Shown: positions 33,138 to 42,160 of the stretch, one piece after another
Numbering within the stretch: the stretch's first letter is position 1
How the letters are laid out: each line of letters starts with the position of its first letter
Assembly (NCBI RefSeq): GCF_004004515.1
Contig: NZ_RXOL01000001.1
Coordinates: 124,001-188,000 of the forward strand
Direction of reading: 5' to 3'
Length of the DNA stretch: 64,000 bases
DNA from: Croceicoccus ponticola
Lineage (GTDB): Bacteria; Pseudomonadota; Alphaproteobacteria; Sphingomonadales; Sphingomonadaceae
Notes under the pieces: model-generated
Database searches by the model: none
Told to the model about the DNA's origin: nothing
Seen by the model: only the letters and a program-made list of their open reading frames with translations
Translations under genes and position numbers: made by a program

Positions 33138-34420
33138 TGGAACTGCTAGTTCTTTTCGCCGCGCTTTTCGTGCTTCTTGCGATCGGCGTTCCGGTGGCCT
33201 TTGCCCTGTTCGGGTCGGCGCTGGCCTGTTTCGTGACGATGGGGATTCCGCCGATCGTCGCGGTCCAGCGTGTCGCATCGGGCATCAGCGTTTTTACCCT
33301 GATGGCGATCCCGTTCTTCATTTTCGCCGGCGATCTCATGTACCGCGCCGGCATTGCAGAACGATTGGTGCGCGTCGCCGACGCGGCCGTCGGTCGGACG
33401 AGGGGCGGGCTCGGCATCGTGAACGTCGGCGCGTCGATGATGTTCGGCGCGGTGTCCGGCTCGGCCATTGCCAGCGCTTCGGCCATCGGATCGACCATGG
33501 TGCCGTTGATGAAGGACAAGGGCTATCCCGTCGATTATTCGGTGAACGTGACGGTCACGGCCGCCATCGTCGGCATCCTGATCCCGCCTTCGCACAACAT
33601 GATAATCTATTCGGCGGCATCGGGAATTGGCGTTTCGATCAGCGACCTCTTCTTGGCCGGGGTGTTGCCCGGAATCCTGACGGGCTTCATGTTGATGCTG
33701 ACAGCATGGCTGGTCGCGCGCCGGCGCAGCCTGCCGTTCGGCACATTTCCCGGTTGGCGCGAATTCGTTCGTGCGGCGGCCTATGCCCTGCCGGGGCTGA
33801 TGACGGCGGTCATTATCATGGGCGGCATTTTGTCGGGGCTGTTCACGGCCACAGAAAGCTCGGCCATCGCGGTCATCTATACGATCGTCATCGGCGCGTT
33901 TGTCTATCGTACGCTGGGCTGGACGGCATTTTTCGAAGCCGCGAACAAGTCCGTGCGCACTGCCTCGCTCGTTCTGCTGATCATCGCTGCGGCAACTGCG
34001 TTCGGCTTTGCACTGTCGCTGCTGGAAGTGCCGGCCGAACTGGGGTCGCTGATCGGTACGATCACCAGCGATCCGCTGCTGACCCTGCTCATCATAAACC
34101 TGATGCTGCTGGCGCTCGGGACCTTCATGGACATGGCCCCCCTGATCGTGATCTGTACGCCGATCTTCTTGCCCGTGGCCATCGGCGTGGGCGTCGATCC
34201 TGTCCACTTCGGGATCATCACGATGCTGAACCTTGGCATCGGTCTGGTAACGCCGCCTGTCGGATCGGTCCTGTTCGTGGGATCGGCGGTCGGACGCATA
34301 TCGGTTACCGAGCTCGTTCGAACGATCTGGCCGTTCTATCTGACGCTGATCGCGGCGCTGCTGTTGATCACTTATGTGCCGACTGTCTCGCTGTGGTTGC
34401 CGGGTATAATGGCAAATTGA
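33137..34420 (+). CDS. TRAP transporter large membrane subunit (DctM family)
   Basis: A 427-residue inner-membrane protein with about 12 helices, full length for DctM. Landmarks are IPFFIFAGDLMYRAGIAERL near residue 57, GASMMFGAVSGSAIASASAI near 95, LIPPSHNMIIYS near 150, GLFTATESSAIAVIY near 235 and a late LNLGIGLVTPPVGSVLFVG. It is the ion-coupled channel for the acidic sugar bound by the DctP protein. Last gene of the esterase-dctPQM operon. Confidence 0.93.
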   Translation: MELLVLFAALFVLLAIGVPVAFALFGSALACFVTMGIPPIVAVQRVASGISVFTLMAIPFFIFAGDLMYRAGIAERLVRVADAAVGRTRGGLGIVNVGASMMFGAVSGSAIASASAIGSTMVPLMKDKGYPVDYSVNVTVTAAIVGILIPPSHNMIIYSAASGIGVSISDLFLAGVLPGILTGFMLMLTAWLVARRRSLPFGTFPGWREFVRAAAYALPGLMTAVIIMGGILSGLFTATESSAIAVIYTIVIGAFVYRTLGWTAFFEAANKSVRTASLVLLIIAAATAFGFALSLLEVPAELGSLIGTITSDPLLTLLIINLMLLALGTFMDMAPLIVICTPIFLPVAIGVGVDPVHFGIITMLNLGIGLVTPPVGSVLFVGSAVGRISVTELVRTIWPFYLTLIAALLLITYVPTVSLWLPGIMAN

Positions 34421-34528
34421 AGTGCATTTCGTTCGCGCAGAGCGGGAAATTATGGCGTGCGCCGAGGTACCTGTGACTTTTTGCACATGCCTGTTTCAAA
34501 ACTTGAATCGGTAAACAAACAGAGCCAT

Positions 34529-34611
34529 TGACACCGGTGCCATCGCGACATAACAATTTGCTCGCGACACCATATGAGGCTGATTGCGGGCGCCACTTGA
34601 CACCGGTGTCA
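34529..34611. promoter_or_regulatory. Two LacI operators before the pectin TonB receptor
   Basis: TGACACCGGTGCCA (34529-34542) and the perfect 14-base palindrome TGACACCGGTGTCA (34598-34611) lie 69 bases apart, 50 and 119 bases upstream of the receptor start. The palindrome is the best statement of the operator seen in the window. The spacing would allow DNA looping by a tetramer or co-binding of two dimers. Confidence 0.7.
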
Positions 34612-34661
34612 GACAATCGGACCTCGACAGGTCGACAAGAAGAATATTGAGAGGGGATGTT

Positions 34662-37391
34662 ATGATTTTCGCCAACAAGCCGAGTTCCGCCGGTTCGCTG
34701 CGCTTTGCCGCGGCAAGCCTTGGTGCACTTTCGATCGCGATGCTCGCCGGCAATCCGGCCATGGCGCAGGACGTCGCCGCCACCGCGACAGCCGAGGATG
34801 ACGGCAATGTCATCGTCGTCAGCGGCTTTCGCCAGTCGCTGGTCGAGGCGCAGGAAATCAAGCGTAACTCCGCGAACGTCATCGAAAGCATCGTTGCCGA
34901 AGACATCGCGAAGATGCCCGACCTCAATATCGCGGAATCGATCCAGCGCATTCCCGGCGTCGCGGTTTCGCGCGAAGGCGGCGAAGGCCGGAACATCACG
35001 CTGCGCGGTTTTGCGCCCGATTTCACCCGCACCACGCTGAACGGGATGGAAGTACCGGCCAGCAGCGACGGGCTCGATTCGGGTGGCTTCACAATCAATG
35101 CCGGCCGTTCGTTCGACTTCCACATCTTCGCATCCGAACTGTTCAACCGGATTGACGTTCAGAAATCGCAGCGCGCCTCCATCGAAGAAGGCGGCATTGC
35201 CGGTACCGTCGATCTTTATACCGCGCATCCCTTCGACTTCGACGGACTGACGATCGTCGGTTCGGGCCAGGCGGGCTACAATACGCTTAGCCACAAGATC
35301 GATCCGCGCGTGACCTTCATGGCGGCCGATACGTTTGCCGATGGCACCATCGGCGTGCTGTTTTCCGCCGCCTATTCGCAACGCACGGTGCGGCAGGAAG
35401 GGTTTGGCACGGTTCGCTACACCTCGCCTTACGTGAACGGCGATTCCTGGGCCGATAGCGATCCGAACGTCGTGGGCACTGTCGACGGCAGCTGCGGCGC
35501 GGCCGACCCGCTCGATTGCCTGTGGGCGCCGCGCCTGCCGCGCGCCGACTTTTTCGGCAACGACCAGAAGCGCCTCGGCCTGACTGGCGCGGTACAGTTC
35601 CGCCCGACCGACGCGCTTGAGATCACGTTCGACTGGCTTCATTCCGAACTGGAAAACGATCGCCGCGGTTACAACTCGATGGAATGGTTGTTGACGCACG
35701 GCACGCCGGGCAACTTCACCGGCCAGACCCCGCTGGAATTCGTCGTCGGTCCCGATGGGCGTCAGATCGTCGCGGCGAGCTTTGACGATGTGACGTCGTG
35801 GTACGAAAGCCGTTATCAGTATTCGGAATCGAAGTTCGACCAGTACATGCTGAGCGGCAAGTACGAAATCAACGACAAGCTCACTCTCGACGCCCTTGGC
35901 GGCATGGCGCAGGACAAGGCGGACCGGACCGAGCTTCGCTTTTACGTCCGTTCCAATCCGCACTTCTATTCCTACGACTTCCGCGACAATCCGAATGTCG
36001 CCACCGTCGGATATGGCGATTGGGATCCGACCGATCCGAACAATTTCGTCGACCAGCTGAACGGCGCGAACCGCGTCAATAACGTCGACAAGAAGAACTA
36101 CACCGCCAAGAGCAACCTCACCTACGAAGGCGAAGGCTTCTCGATCATGACCGGCGCGGCCTATAACGACCGTAAGGTTATTTACGAGGAAGGGACCGGC
36201 GCTAATGTCAGCTTCACTCCGTCGGAATACCTGATGGACCTGCCGGTGTCGGGCTTCGGCCGCGGGCTCGGCGTGGAGCTTCAGCCTTTCGCGGTGGTCG
36301 ATTTCGACAAGCTGGCCGGCGACGGGCTGTTTCCCGAAACCTATACGCTTGACGCGGGCAGGGGCTGGGAGGTGAGCGAACGCACGTTCGCCGCCTATAT
36401 CGAAACGAACGCCGAATTCCCGATTGGCTCAATGCTGCTGCGCACCAACGCGGGCCTGCGATATGTCCGGACGAAAGTGCTTTCGACGGCCCAGATCGCC
36501 GGAACCGACGTTACCCAGACCAACAGCTACGACAATTACCTGCCTTCGATGAACCTCGCGCTGGAAATTACGCCAGATGTCATCGCACGCTTCGCCTATG
36601 CGCGCAGCATGACGCGGCCGGGGCTGGGCTCGCTCAACATCGCGGGACCGAACTTCGGCTATACGACGCGCACGGTCAGCAATCTGGGCAATCCCAATCT
36701 CGAACCTTACCAGTCGAACGACATCGATCTCGCGCTTGAATGGTATACGCCCAACGGCGGCCTGTTCGCGGCCGGCTTCTTCCAGAAGGACATCGTAACG
36801 TCGTTGAAGACCGACGTCGTCTTGCAGATGATCGACCCGGTGTTCTGGCCTGCCATCTACAACGATCCGCAATACGACGAATCGTTCAATGCCGACCCGG
36901 CCGAAGTGCCCTATACTTTCTACATTCCGGTGAATTCGTCCGAAGGCAACAAGGTCAAGGGTTTCGAACTGACCGCGAACCAGCCTTTCACGTTCCTGCC
37001 GGGAATGTTGCAGTATTTCGGCATCGCAGCCAACTTTACCCACGTGTCTGCTCGGGATTCCACGGGACTTTCGCCCAATTCGTACAACGCCACGCTGTAT
37101 TTCGACCACGAAGATTACGGCATGCGCGTTTCGGTCAACAAGCGCGATGATTACTTGTTGAGCGAACCGGGCGGCAACGGCCATCTGCAGGAACGCAAGT
37201 ACGGCCCTACCCATGTCGATTTCTCGGCCTATTATAACTTGTCCGAAAGCTTCACGATCAGCCTCGAAGGCATCAACATCACCGATGAAAAGGAACTCAT
37301 CTACGGCACTGGCGAGGGGGATCAGTATCTTCCCCGCGAATACAGCCACACCGGTGCGCAGTGGTTCCTCGGGGCACGCTTCCAGTATTGA
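34662..37391 (+). CDS. TonB-dependent receptor of the pectin locus
   Basis: A 909-residue outer-membrane receptor. GAGGGG precedes ATG 34662, and a signal peptide ends at AMAQD. The plug contains VIVVSGFRQSLVEAQEIKRN, EDIAKMPDLNIAESIQRIPG, ITLRGFAPDFTRTTLNGME and GGIAGTVDLYTAHPFDF. This is the plug type of Caulobacter/Xanthomonas carbohydrate receptors, which differs from the catabolic receptor at 11740. The barrel ends with LGARFQY, an aromatic C-terminal residue. It probably imports pectic oligosaccharides, given the two LacI operators upstream and the esterase and pectinesterase genes directly after it. Confidence 0.93.
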   Translation: MIFANKPSSAGSLRFAAASLGALSIAMLAGNPAMAQDVAATATAEDDGNVIVVSGFRQSLVEAQEIKRNSANVIESIVAEDIAKMPDLNIAESIQRIPGVAVSREGGEGRNITLRGFAPDFTRTTLNGMEVPASSDGLDSGGFTINAGRSFDFHIFASELFNRIDVQKSQRASIEEGGIAGTVDLYTAHPFDFDGLTIVGSGQAGYNTLSHKIDPRVTFMAADTFADGTIGVLFSAAYSQRTVRQEGFGTVRYTSPYVNGDSWADSDPNVVGTVDGSCGAADPLDCLWAPRLPRADFFGNDQKRLGLTGAVQFRPTDALEITFDWLHSELENDRRGYNSMEWLLTHGTPGNFTGQTPLEFVVGPDGRQIVAASFDDVTSWYESRYQYSESKFDQYMLSGKYEINDKLTLDALGGMAQDKADRTELRFYVRSNPHFYSYDFRDNPNVATVGYGDWDPTDPNNFVDQLNGANRVNNVDKKNYTAKSNLTYEGEGFSIMTGAAYNDRKVIYEEGTGANVSFTPSEYLMDLPVSGFGRGLGVELQPFAVVDFDKLAGDGLFPETYTLDAGRGWEVSERTFAAYIETNAEFPIGSMLLRTNAGLRYVRTKVLSTAQIAGTDVTQTNSYDNYLPSMNLALEITPDVIARFAYARSMTRPGLGSLNIAGPNFGYTTRTVSNLGNPNLEPYQSNDIDLALEWYTPNGGLFAAGFFQKDIVTSLKTDVVLQMIDPVFWPAIYNDPQYDESFNADPAEVPYTFYIPVNSSEGNKVKGFELTANQPFTFLPGMLQYFGIAANFTHVSARDSTGLSPNSYNATLYFDHEDYGMRVSVNKRDDYLLSEPGGNGHLQERKYGPTHVDFSAYYNLSESFTISLEGINITDEKELIYGTGEGDQYLPREYSHTGAQWFLGARFQY

Positions 37392-37400
37392 GGCAGCGCA

Positions 37401-38468
37401 GTGACGTCTCACCGCGCTCATAACAACGAAAGGATGGCGGCAGGCAAGCTTGCCGCCATCCTTTGCCTCGCTGCACTGGCCGGATGTACCGCCGCGCCAT
37501 CCGGCAAAGCGCCGGGACAAGCGCCCCTGGCCTCGGCTCGTCCCGATCCGGCGGCCAATACGATCCCGCTCGACGACAGCTACACCGTCTCGCAGCGCTA
37601 TTTTGAAAATCGCGCCGCGCATCCAGAAATATCCATGCCGGCCGTCGCTTTGGCAGAGGGCGGGCAGATCCTGTTCGACCGTCGTTACAAGCTGACGAGC
37701 CACCGCGAACTTCACGCCGACGTGTTCCTGCCCGCCGCTGCCCAGGCCAATGGCCAGGCGCTGGTGCTGATACATGGCGGTGCGTGGCGTTCTGGAAACA
37801 AGTCCAATTTCTATGCGATGGCGGCTTTGCTGGCCCGGCGCGGCTATGCCGTCGTCCTGCCGGAATTCCGCCTTTCGCCAGAGGCGCGTTATCCCGCCGG
37901 TCTGGTCGACATCAACGATGCGATTTCATGGGTCCGATCGAATGCCACGGATTTCCGCATTGATCCCGACCGTATCGCCATCGGCGGCGAATCCTCTGGC
38001 GGTCAGATGGCCAGCCTGATCGCCTATACCGGCGGAACGACGCTGTTCACCGCTGACGGAACCGCGGCCCCGCGGGTCAATGCGCTCATCGACATAGACG
38101 GCGTGCTAGATTTCACCAGCCCGCTTGGCGTCAGGTTTGAAAACGCTGCGGGCGAAAGCTCGGTTGCGGCGCTCTGGCTTGGCGGATCGCTGGAAACGGC
38201 GCCCGATCGCTGGAAAGAAGCGAGCGCGGCCAGCCATGTCGGGGCAGGCTCGCCGCCGACGCTCATCATCAGCGGAGAGGCCGACCGGTTCACCGCAGGC
38301 CGCGAAACCGTGATGGCGGCGCTGGCCCGAAACGACATCGCTGCCCGCCATGTCCACTTTGCGGGGATGCCGCACACCTTCTGGCTGTTCGATCCCTATC
38401 TTGGCCAAGTGGTCGATGCGATCGATGGCTTCATCCGAACCGAAATCCGCGCCACTGCGGAAAAGTAA
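37401..38468 (+). CDS. Lipoprotein alpha/beta hydrolase (BD-FAE-like esterase)
   Basis: A 355-residue hydrolase; the start is GTG 37401, ten bases after the receptor stop, with GAGG seven bases upstream. ATG 37434 is an alternative and would still keep the lipobox LAALAGC. The enzyme part has VLIHGGAWRSGNKSN as oxyanion loop, GGESSGGQMAS as nucleophile elbow near residue 200, ISGEADRFT as acid and FAGMPHTFWLFD as the His region. It is predicted to be membrane-anchored in the periplasm and to remove acyl groups from pectic fragments alongside the pectinesterase encoded next. Confidence 0.82.
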   Translation: MTSHRAHNNERMAAGKLAAILCLAALAGCTAAPSGKAPGQAPLASARPDPAANTIPLDDSYTVSQRYFENRAAHPEISMPAVALAEGGQILFDRRYKLTSHRELHADVFLPAAAQANGQALVLIHGGAWRSGNKSNFYAMAALLARRGYAVVLPEFRLSPEARYPAGLVDINDAISWVRSNATDFRIDPDRIAIGGESSGGQMASLIAYTGGTTLFTADGTAAPRVNALIDIDGVLDFTSPLGVRFENAAGESSVAALWLGGSLETAPDRWKEASAASHVGAGSPPTLIISGEADRFTAGRETVMAALARNDIAARHVHFAGMPHTFWLFDPYLGQVVDAIDGFIRTEIRATAEK

Positions 38469-38484
38469 GACAGGAATTCCACCC

Positions 38485-39594
38485 ATGTCAGGTCGCAAAC
38501 TTTTCATCGCGGCACCGCTGTTCGCGCTCATGGGCTGCGCGACGGTGCCCGCCGCCGGCGGGGACATGGTGGTGGAGGTCAGCAAAAATTGCGAGGCAAG
38601 GCCAGCCTGCCACGAAACGGTGGCAAGTGCGCTTGCCTACGCCTCTGCCCAGCCGGTTGGGCTGCCGGTGCGCATCGCCATCGGTCCCGGCGATTTCAAC
38701 GAAAGGATTGTTGTCGAACGATCGCACCTCGCCATCGGCGGCGCGGGGGCAGGGCGGACGCGGCTGCACAATGACCTCGTCGCCGAAAATGCCGCCGGGC
38801 TGCATCGCGAACGTTGGGGCACCGCCGGGTCGGCGACGCTGACGATCGCGGCCACCGATGTGACGATCGCCGACATGACGATCGAAAACGATTTCGACTA
38901 TCTCGCCAACGATGCGCTGCCTGCGGGCGATCCAGACAAGATCGGCAATTCGCAGGCGCTCGCGGTGTTGCTCGATCAAACCAGCGACCGGGTGCTGATC
39001 GAACGCGCCGCCTTGCTGGGCTATCAGGATACTCTGTTCGCGCATGGTGGACGCGCGGTCGTGCGCGACAGCCTGATTGCCGGCAACGTCGACTTCATCT
39101 TTGGCGATGGCCTGTTGCTGATCGAAGACAGCGAGCTGCGCACGCGCCGTCGCGCGCCGAACGCGGACGAATTCGAATCCTTCCTGCTGGCGCCATCGAC
39201 GCGGGTCGACCAACCGGTTGGCATCCTTGTTTACCGATCACGTCTGACGCGCGAGGCGGGCGTACGGGATGAAAGCGTCGCGCTGGCCCGGCCATGGCAT
39301 CCCACCACGACTTTTGCCGACGGTCGCTATGCCAACCCCGATGCAATCGGACAGGCCATCTTCGTGGATTGCTGGATGGACGCGCACATTCACCCCGATC
39401 ACTGGACCAGCATGGCCGGAACTGCCCGCGACGGTACGAAGACCGATATCTTCACGCCGCAATCATCGCGGTTTTGGGAACAGGGATCGTCGGGGCCGGG
39501 CGCGCGTCATCGCGACATCGGGATAACGTGGAAGCCGGACCTGCCGTTCGCCGCGTTGCGAGATCGGATCACAGCGGGATGGGCCGAAAACTGA
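38485..39594 (+). CDS. Exported pectinesterase, carbohydrate esterase family 8
   Basis: A 369-residue protein with a lipoprotein-type signal (FIAAPLFALMGCA) and the parallel beta-helix of CE8. Catalytic landmarks are all present: GNSQALAVLL, GYQDTLFAHGGRAVVRDS with the first aspartate, GNVDFIFGDGLLLIEDSE with the second, and LARPWHP with the arginine and tryptophan. It removes methyl esters from pectin to give the polygalacturonate that the lyase cuts. Last gene of the pectin locus; 16 bases separate it from the esterase. Confidence 0.92.
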   Translation: MSGRKLFIAAPLFALMGCATVPAAGGDMVVEVSKNCEARPACHETVASALAYASAQPVGLPVRIAIGPGDFNERIVVERSHLAIGGAGAGRTRLHNDLVAENAAGLHRERWGTAGSATLTIAATDVTIADMTIENDFDYLANDALPAGDPDKIGNSQALAVLLDQTSDRVLIERAALLGYQDTLFAHGGRAVVRDSLIAGNVDFIFGDGLLLIEDSELRTRRRAPNADEFESFLLAPSTRVDQPVGILVYRSRLTREAGVRDESVALARPWHPTTTFADGRYANPDAIGQAIFVDCWMDAHIHPDHWTSMAGTARDGTKTDIFTPQSSRFWEQGSSGPGARHRDIGITWKPDLPFAALRDRITAGWAEN

Positions 39595-39681
39595 CGACCA
39601 ACCCACGGTTGGCTTCGAGGCAGGTGCTGCCCGAAACTCAGCCGGATGTTTGGCGGGTTGGAAAGCGCGTGGCTTGCGCGA

Positions 39682-40323
39682 TCAGTCCGCCTTGGTCGTC
39701 CGCTTTTTGCCGGCTGCCCCAGTCTTGGCTGGCGCGGTCTTGGCTGGCGCAACCTTGGCTGTCGCAACCTTGGCTGTCGCAGTCTTGGTTGTCGCGGTCT
39801 TGGGCGCGGTCTTGCTGGTCGGCGCCTTTATTGCCGGCGTCTTGCCGTTCGCGGTCTTTTTCGCCGCAGTACTGTTCGTCGCCGCCTTGGCCCGGACGGG
39901 CTTGGCCGGTTCGGCCGCAGGGATTGCGGGCTTGCGCCCCAGACCGATCTTCACAGCGAGTTCGCGGCGTTTGGCGGCGTAATTGGGCGACACCATCGGA
40001 TAGTCTGCCGGCAGGTTCCAACGCTGGCGATACTGGTCGGGCGTCATCTTGTAATGCGTCATCAGGTGACGCTTGAGCATCTTCAGCTTCTTGCCGTCTT
40101 CAAGACACACGATGTAATCGGGCTTGATCGAATTGCGGACCGGTACCGCCGGTTCGGGCGGAACTTCTTCGGGCTCCGAAGAACCAAGACCCGCGAGCGC
40201 TGCATGGATACTGTTGATCAGTCTCGGCACATCGGCGACATCGACCGAATTGTTGCTGACATGGGCCGCAACAATATCGGTCGTGAGGGTGATTAGGGTT
40301 TCCGCTGTCAGGTCCCGATCCAT
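39682..40323 (-). CDS. MucR/Ros-family regulator with a lysine/alanine-rich tail
   Basis: A 213-residue protein. Residues 60-130 are a MucR domain (SIKPDYIVCLEDGKKLKMLK, RHLMTHYKMTPDQYRQRW, LPADYPMVSPNYAAKRREL). The second zinc-ligand cysteine of Ros is aspartate (CLED), as in many MucR proteins. Typical MucR proteins end near here at about 140-150 residues. This one continues for some 75 residues of Lys, Ala, Thr and Pro in near-repeats (TATTKTATAKVATAKVAPAK), encoded by a degenerate 15-18-base DNA repeat, like histone H1 tails. MucR proteins are global, H-NS-like silencers in alphaproteobacteria. Start 40323 matches the usual N-terminus; the A/T-rich upstream region fits autoregulation. Confidence 0.85.
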   Translation of the reverse strand: MDRDLTAETLITLTTDIVAAHVSNNSVDVADVPRLINSIHAALAGLGSSEPEEVPPEPAVPVRNSIKPDYIVCLEDGKKLKMLKRHLMTHYKMTPDQYRQRWNLPADYPMVSPNYAAKRRELAVKIGLGRKPAIPAAEPAKPVRAKAATNSTAAKKTANGKTPAIKAPTSKTAPKTATTKTATAKVATAKVAPAKTAPAKTGAAGKKRTTKAD

Positions 40324-40797
40324 TGCTGGCCTTTCATTATCAACTGTTTGCCGCACTCGAATACGATGAGGCATATTGGCTCGAATAAGCGAGATGCCAT
40401 ATTAATCAGCTTGAGCGAAAAAATACCACGGAATTCGAATTCAGCATACTTCGCTGATGGCGACTTGTCTTTGTTCGGGACACCCGGACCCAGATCATGC
40501 CGTGTCGCCGTCCGGTCTTGCGCTGGCATTGAATGCGATCGCCTCGGCCTGTCGCCGCCTTTGGGGATGCTGTTGCGGGCCTTGATCCTTTGGTTGCCGC
40601 TGATCCCGGCCTTGCTGCTGTCGCGGCATCTGTTGCTGCGCCAACGGCAGAAGGGCGCGATGCCGCCGCGAAGTTCATGTTGGGCCGCTCGCCGCGCGGA
40701 TTTCGGCGCGGGTCTGGACTTTCGCCGCTCGATGTTCGACCACGACGCCGAACCGGCGCCACGCCCACAAGGGCCGCGCCAGACGAGAGGATGACCC
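40324..40797. other. Gene-poor stretch between the divergent mucR and sulfhydrylase genes
   Basis: The left 130 bases are A/T-rich for this genome and contain the palindrome GAATTCGAATTC (40431-40442), a plausible MucR control region. A rightward frame from ATG 40567 to 40794 could encode 75 residues with one hydrophobic helix, ending three bases before the sulfhydrylase start. It lacks a ribosome site and recognisable similarity. No SAM-II riboswitch, common before such genes in alphaproteobacteria, could be seen. Confidence 0.4.
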
Positions 40798-42096
40798 GTG
40801 ACGGATCGCAAACTGCACCCAGAGACCCTGGCCCTTCATGCTGGATGGCGTGCCGATCCTCAGACCGGGGCGGTCGCACCGCCGATCTATCAAACCACGT
40901 CCTATCAATTCGACGATGCCGATCACGCCGCGCGCCTCTTCGCGCTTGAGGAACTCGGCAACATCTATACCCGCATCGGAAATCCGACGACGGACATCCT
41001 GGAACAGCGGATTGCAGCGCTGGAGGGTGGGGCCGCGGCATTGGCGGTCGCATCGGGTCAGGCAGCGTCCGCCTATGCCGTTCAGAACCTGGCGCGCGCG
41101 GGCGACAACATCGTTAGCGGCACCGACTTGTACGGCGGCACCTACAACCTTTTTGCCAACACGCTGAAGGATCAGGGGATCGAGACGCGCTTCGTCGATC
41201 CCGCCGACCCCGACGCCTTCGTCCGGGCCAGCGACGACCGCACACGGGCATGGTATGCCGAAACCCTGCCCAATCCCAAGCTGGTCGTTTGCCCCATCGG
41301 CGAGATCGCGGCGTTGGGACGGCCGATGGGCATTCCGTTGATCGTCGACAACACGGCCGCGCCGCTGCTGGCCCGGCCGTTCGATCACGGGGCAGCAATC
41401 GTCGTCTATTCCACCACCAAGTATATCGGCGGGCATGGCACATCCATTGGCGGGATGATCGTCGATGGCGGCAACTTTGATTGGGAAGCGTTTCCCGAAC
41501 GCCACCCCACGTTGAACACTCCCGACGCCAGTTATCATGGCGCGGTATGGAGCCAGGCGGCCAAGCCGTTGGGGCCCATCGCCTATGTCCTGCGTGCGCG
41601 CACTGTGCTGTTGCGCGATCTTGGCGCGGCGCTTTCGCCGTTCAATGCGTTCCAGCTCCTGCAGGGTCTCGAAACCTTGCCGCTGCGGATGCCGCGCCAT
41701 TGCGACAATGCGATGAAGGTCGTGGCCTTTCTCAATGGCCGCGCCGACGTGACCCGCGTGATCCACCCATCGGTGCAAACCGGCATTCAGGCAGAGCGCG
41801 CGGCAAAGTATCTGTCGGGCGGATTGGGTGGCTTGCTGGGTTTCGAACTGGCCGGCGGTCGCGATGCCGGACGGCGCTTTATCGATGCGTTGCAGCTGTT
41901 CTATCACGTCGCCAACATCGGCGATGCCCGCAGCCTTGCCATCCATCCTGCATCGACGACCCATTCGCAGATGGCCGAAGCGGATCAGGTGAAGGCGGGC
42001 GTTTCGCCGGGCTATGTCAGGCTGTCGATCGGGTTGGAGCATATCGACGACATCCTCGCCGATCTGGAACAGGCGCTGGACAAGGCCGGCGTCTGA
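40798..42096 (+). CDS. O-acetyl/O-succinylhomoserine sulfhydrylase
   Basis: A 432-residue PLP enzyme of the Cys/Met metabolism family, of the long MetY/Met17-like form. It has YTRIGNPTTDILEQRIAALE near residue 58, AVASGQAASAYAV near 82, a PLP-contact aspartate in IVDNTAAP near 182 and the PLP lysine in VVYSTTKYIGGHGTS near 207. It makes homocysteine from an activated homoserine and sulfide. Use of the acetyl rather than the succinyl ester is suggested by length but not certain. The start is GTG 40798 (MTDRKLHPETLALHAG). It is probably a single-gene unit, convergent with the LacI gene. Confidence 0.9.
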   Translation: MTDRKLHPETLALHAGWRADPQTGAVAPPIYQTTSYQFDDADHAARLFALEELGNIYTRIGNPTTDILEQRIAALEGGAAALAVASGQAASAYAVQNLARAGDNIVSGTDLYGGTYNLFANTLKDQGIETRFVDPADPDAFVRASDDRTRAWYAETLPNPKLVVCPIGEIAALGRPMGIPLIVDNTAAPLLARPFDHGAAIVVYSTTKYIGGHGTSIGGMIVDGGNFDWEAFPERHPTLNTPDASYHGAVWSQAAKPLGPIAYVLRARTVLLRDLGAALSPFNAFQLLQGLETLPLRMPRHCDNAMKVVAFLNGRADVTRVIHPSVQTGIQAERAAKYLSGGLGGLLGFELAGGRDAGRRFIDALQLFYHVANIGDARSLAIHPASTTHSQMAEADQVKAGVSPGYVRLSIGLEHIDDILADLEQALDKAGV

Positions 42097-42160
42097 TCGG
42101 CGGTCAAGCGCCTGGCCCCAAGGACCTTTGCAGATGACCCTTTGCGCGCGTCGTGGCGTG

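Noticed and set aside
40567-40794. Possible 75-residue membrane protein just before the sulfhydrylase
   Set aside because: One hydrophobic stretch and a well-placed stop, but no ribosome site, Arg/Pro-rich remainder and no recognisable relatives; described only in the entry for the intergenic stretch.
40324-40797. SAM-II riboswitch before the homocysteine-forming sulfhydrylase
   Set aside because: The conserved pseudoknot sequence blocks of that class could not be found in the upstream region.
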